Source: an uncultured Collinsella sp.
GTDB taxonomy: Bacteria > Actinomycetota > Coriobacteriia > Coriobacteriales > Coriobacteriaceae
NCBI GenBank assembly: GCA_900545995.1
Contig: URBM01000055.1
Location: 1-12,217, forward strand
Reading direction: 5' to 3'
Length of the DNA: 12,217 nt
A program made the position numbers and the translations under genes. The notes under the pieces were generated by a model, which saw only the letters and a program-made list of their open reading frames with translations, searched no databases and was not told where the DNA came from. Shown here one piece after another: positions 12,123 through 12,217 of the stretch (the first letter of the stretch is position 1; each line of letters starts with the position of its first letter).

Positions 12123-12217
12123 TCTCTTACGCCGGCACTTGTTGGAGGGCGGGAGGTGTAGCGAGGATTGAAGGGCGTTCCAATACCGCCCAGGCGCCGG
12201 GACAGGAGCACATACAC
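12123..12217. other. Window end without a recognised gene
   Basis: No supported gene. On the plus strand a possible hairpin (GGGCG at about 12173 with CGCCC) and a purine-rich ACAGGAG close to the window end could belong to the leader of a gene outside the window. Confidence 0.35.

Overview
The window comes from a high-GC Gram-positive genome. Codon use, strong GGAGG-type ribosome binding sites, a Gram-positive-type LexA box and the protein sequences suggest an actinomycete of class Coriobacteriia, probably close to Collinsella. The assignment is inference from sequence character; no database was searched. Nearly everything is on the minus strand. The one exception is a 57-residue membrane protein gene on the plus strand.

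Layout: 1-486 holds two tRNA-Arg(ACG) genes, one cut by the window edge. Between them lie a duplicated tRNA 3' end with its terminator and a 100-bp GC-rich palindromic element. 566-943 is an unrecognised protein gene with a LexA-like box upstream. 1117-2400 is serS, divergent from the small membrane protein gene at 2512-2685. A nested palindrome separates that gene from the convergent operon SPFH protein -> rlmH -> proC (5104 down to 2845). 5176-5496 is tRNA-Leu(CAG), again with a duplicated 3' end, duplicated terminator and a second copy of the same 100-bp element. 5540-7307 is the overlapping pair rsmA -> tatD. 7415-11032 is GH5-like protein -> rsmI -> metG, closed by a terminator. 11321-11393 is tRNA-Phe(GAA). 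11517-12067 is a probable toxin-antitoxin pair with its own operator-like repeat.

Most genes belong to core translation and RNA modification: serS and metG charge tRNAs; rlmH, rsmA and rsmI methylate rRNA; four tRNA loci lie among them. The two most unusual things are (1) the 100-bp element, found at two unrelated tRNA genes, each time joined to a tRNA copy broken inside the T-loop, with an inverted copy of that tRNA's own T-arm on the other side; and (2) the GH5-like protein next to rsmI, which keeps the glucanase fold signatures and the nucleophile but has lost the acid/base glutamate (Asn-Glu-Pro became Asp-Thr-Pro), under a promoter overlapped by a TetR-type palindrome.
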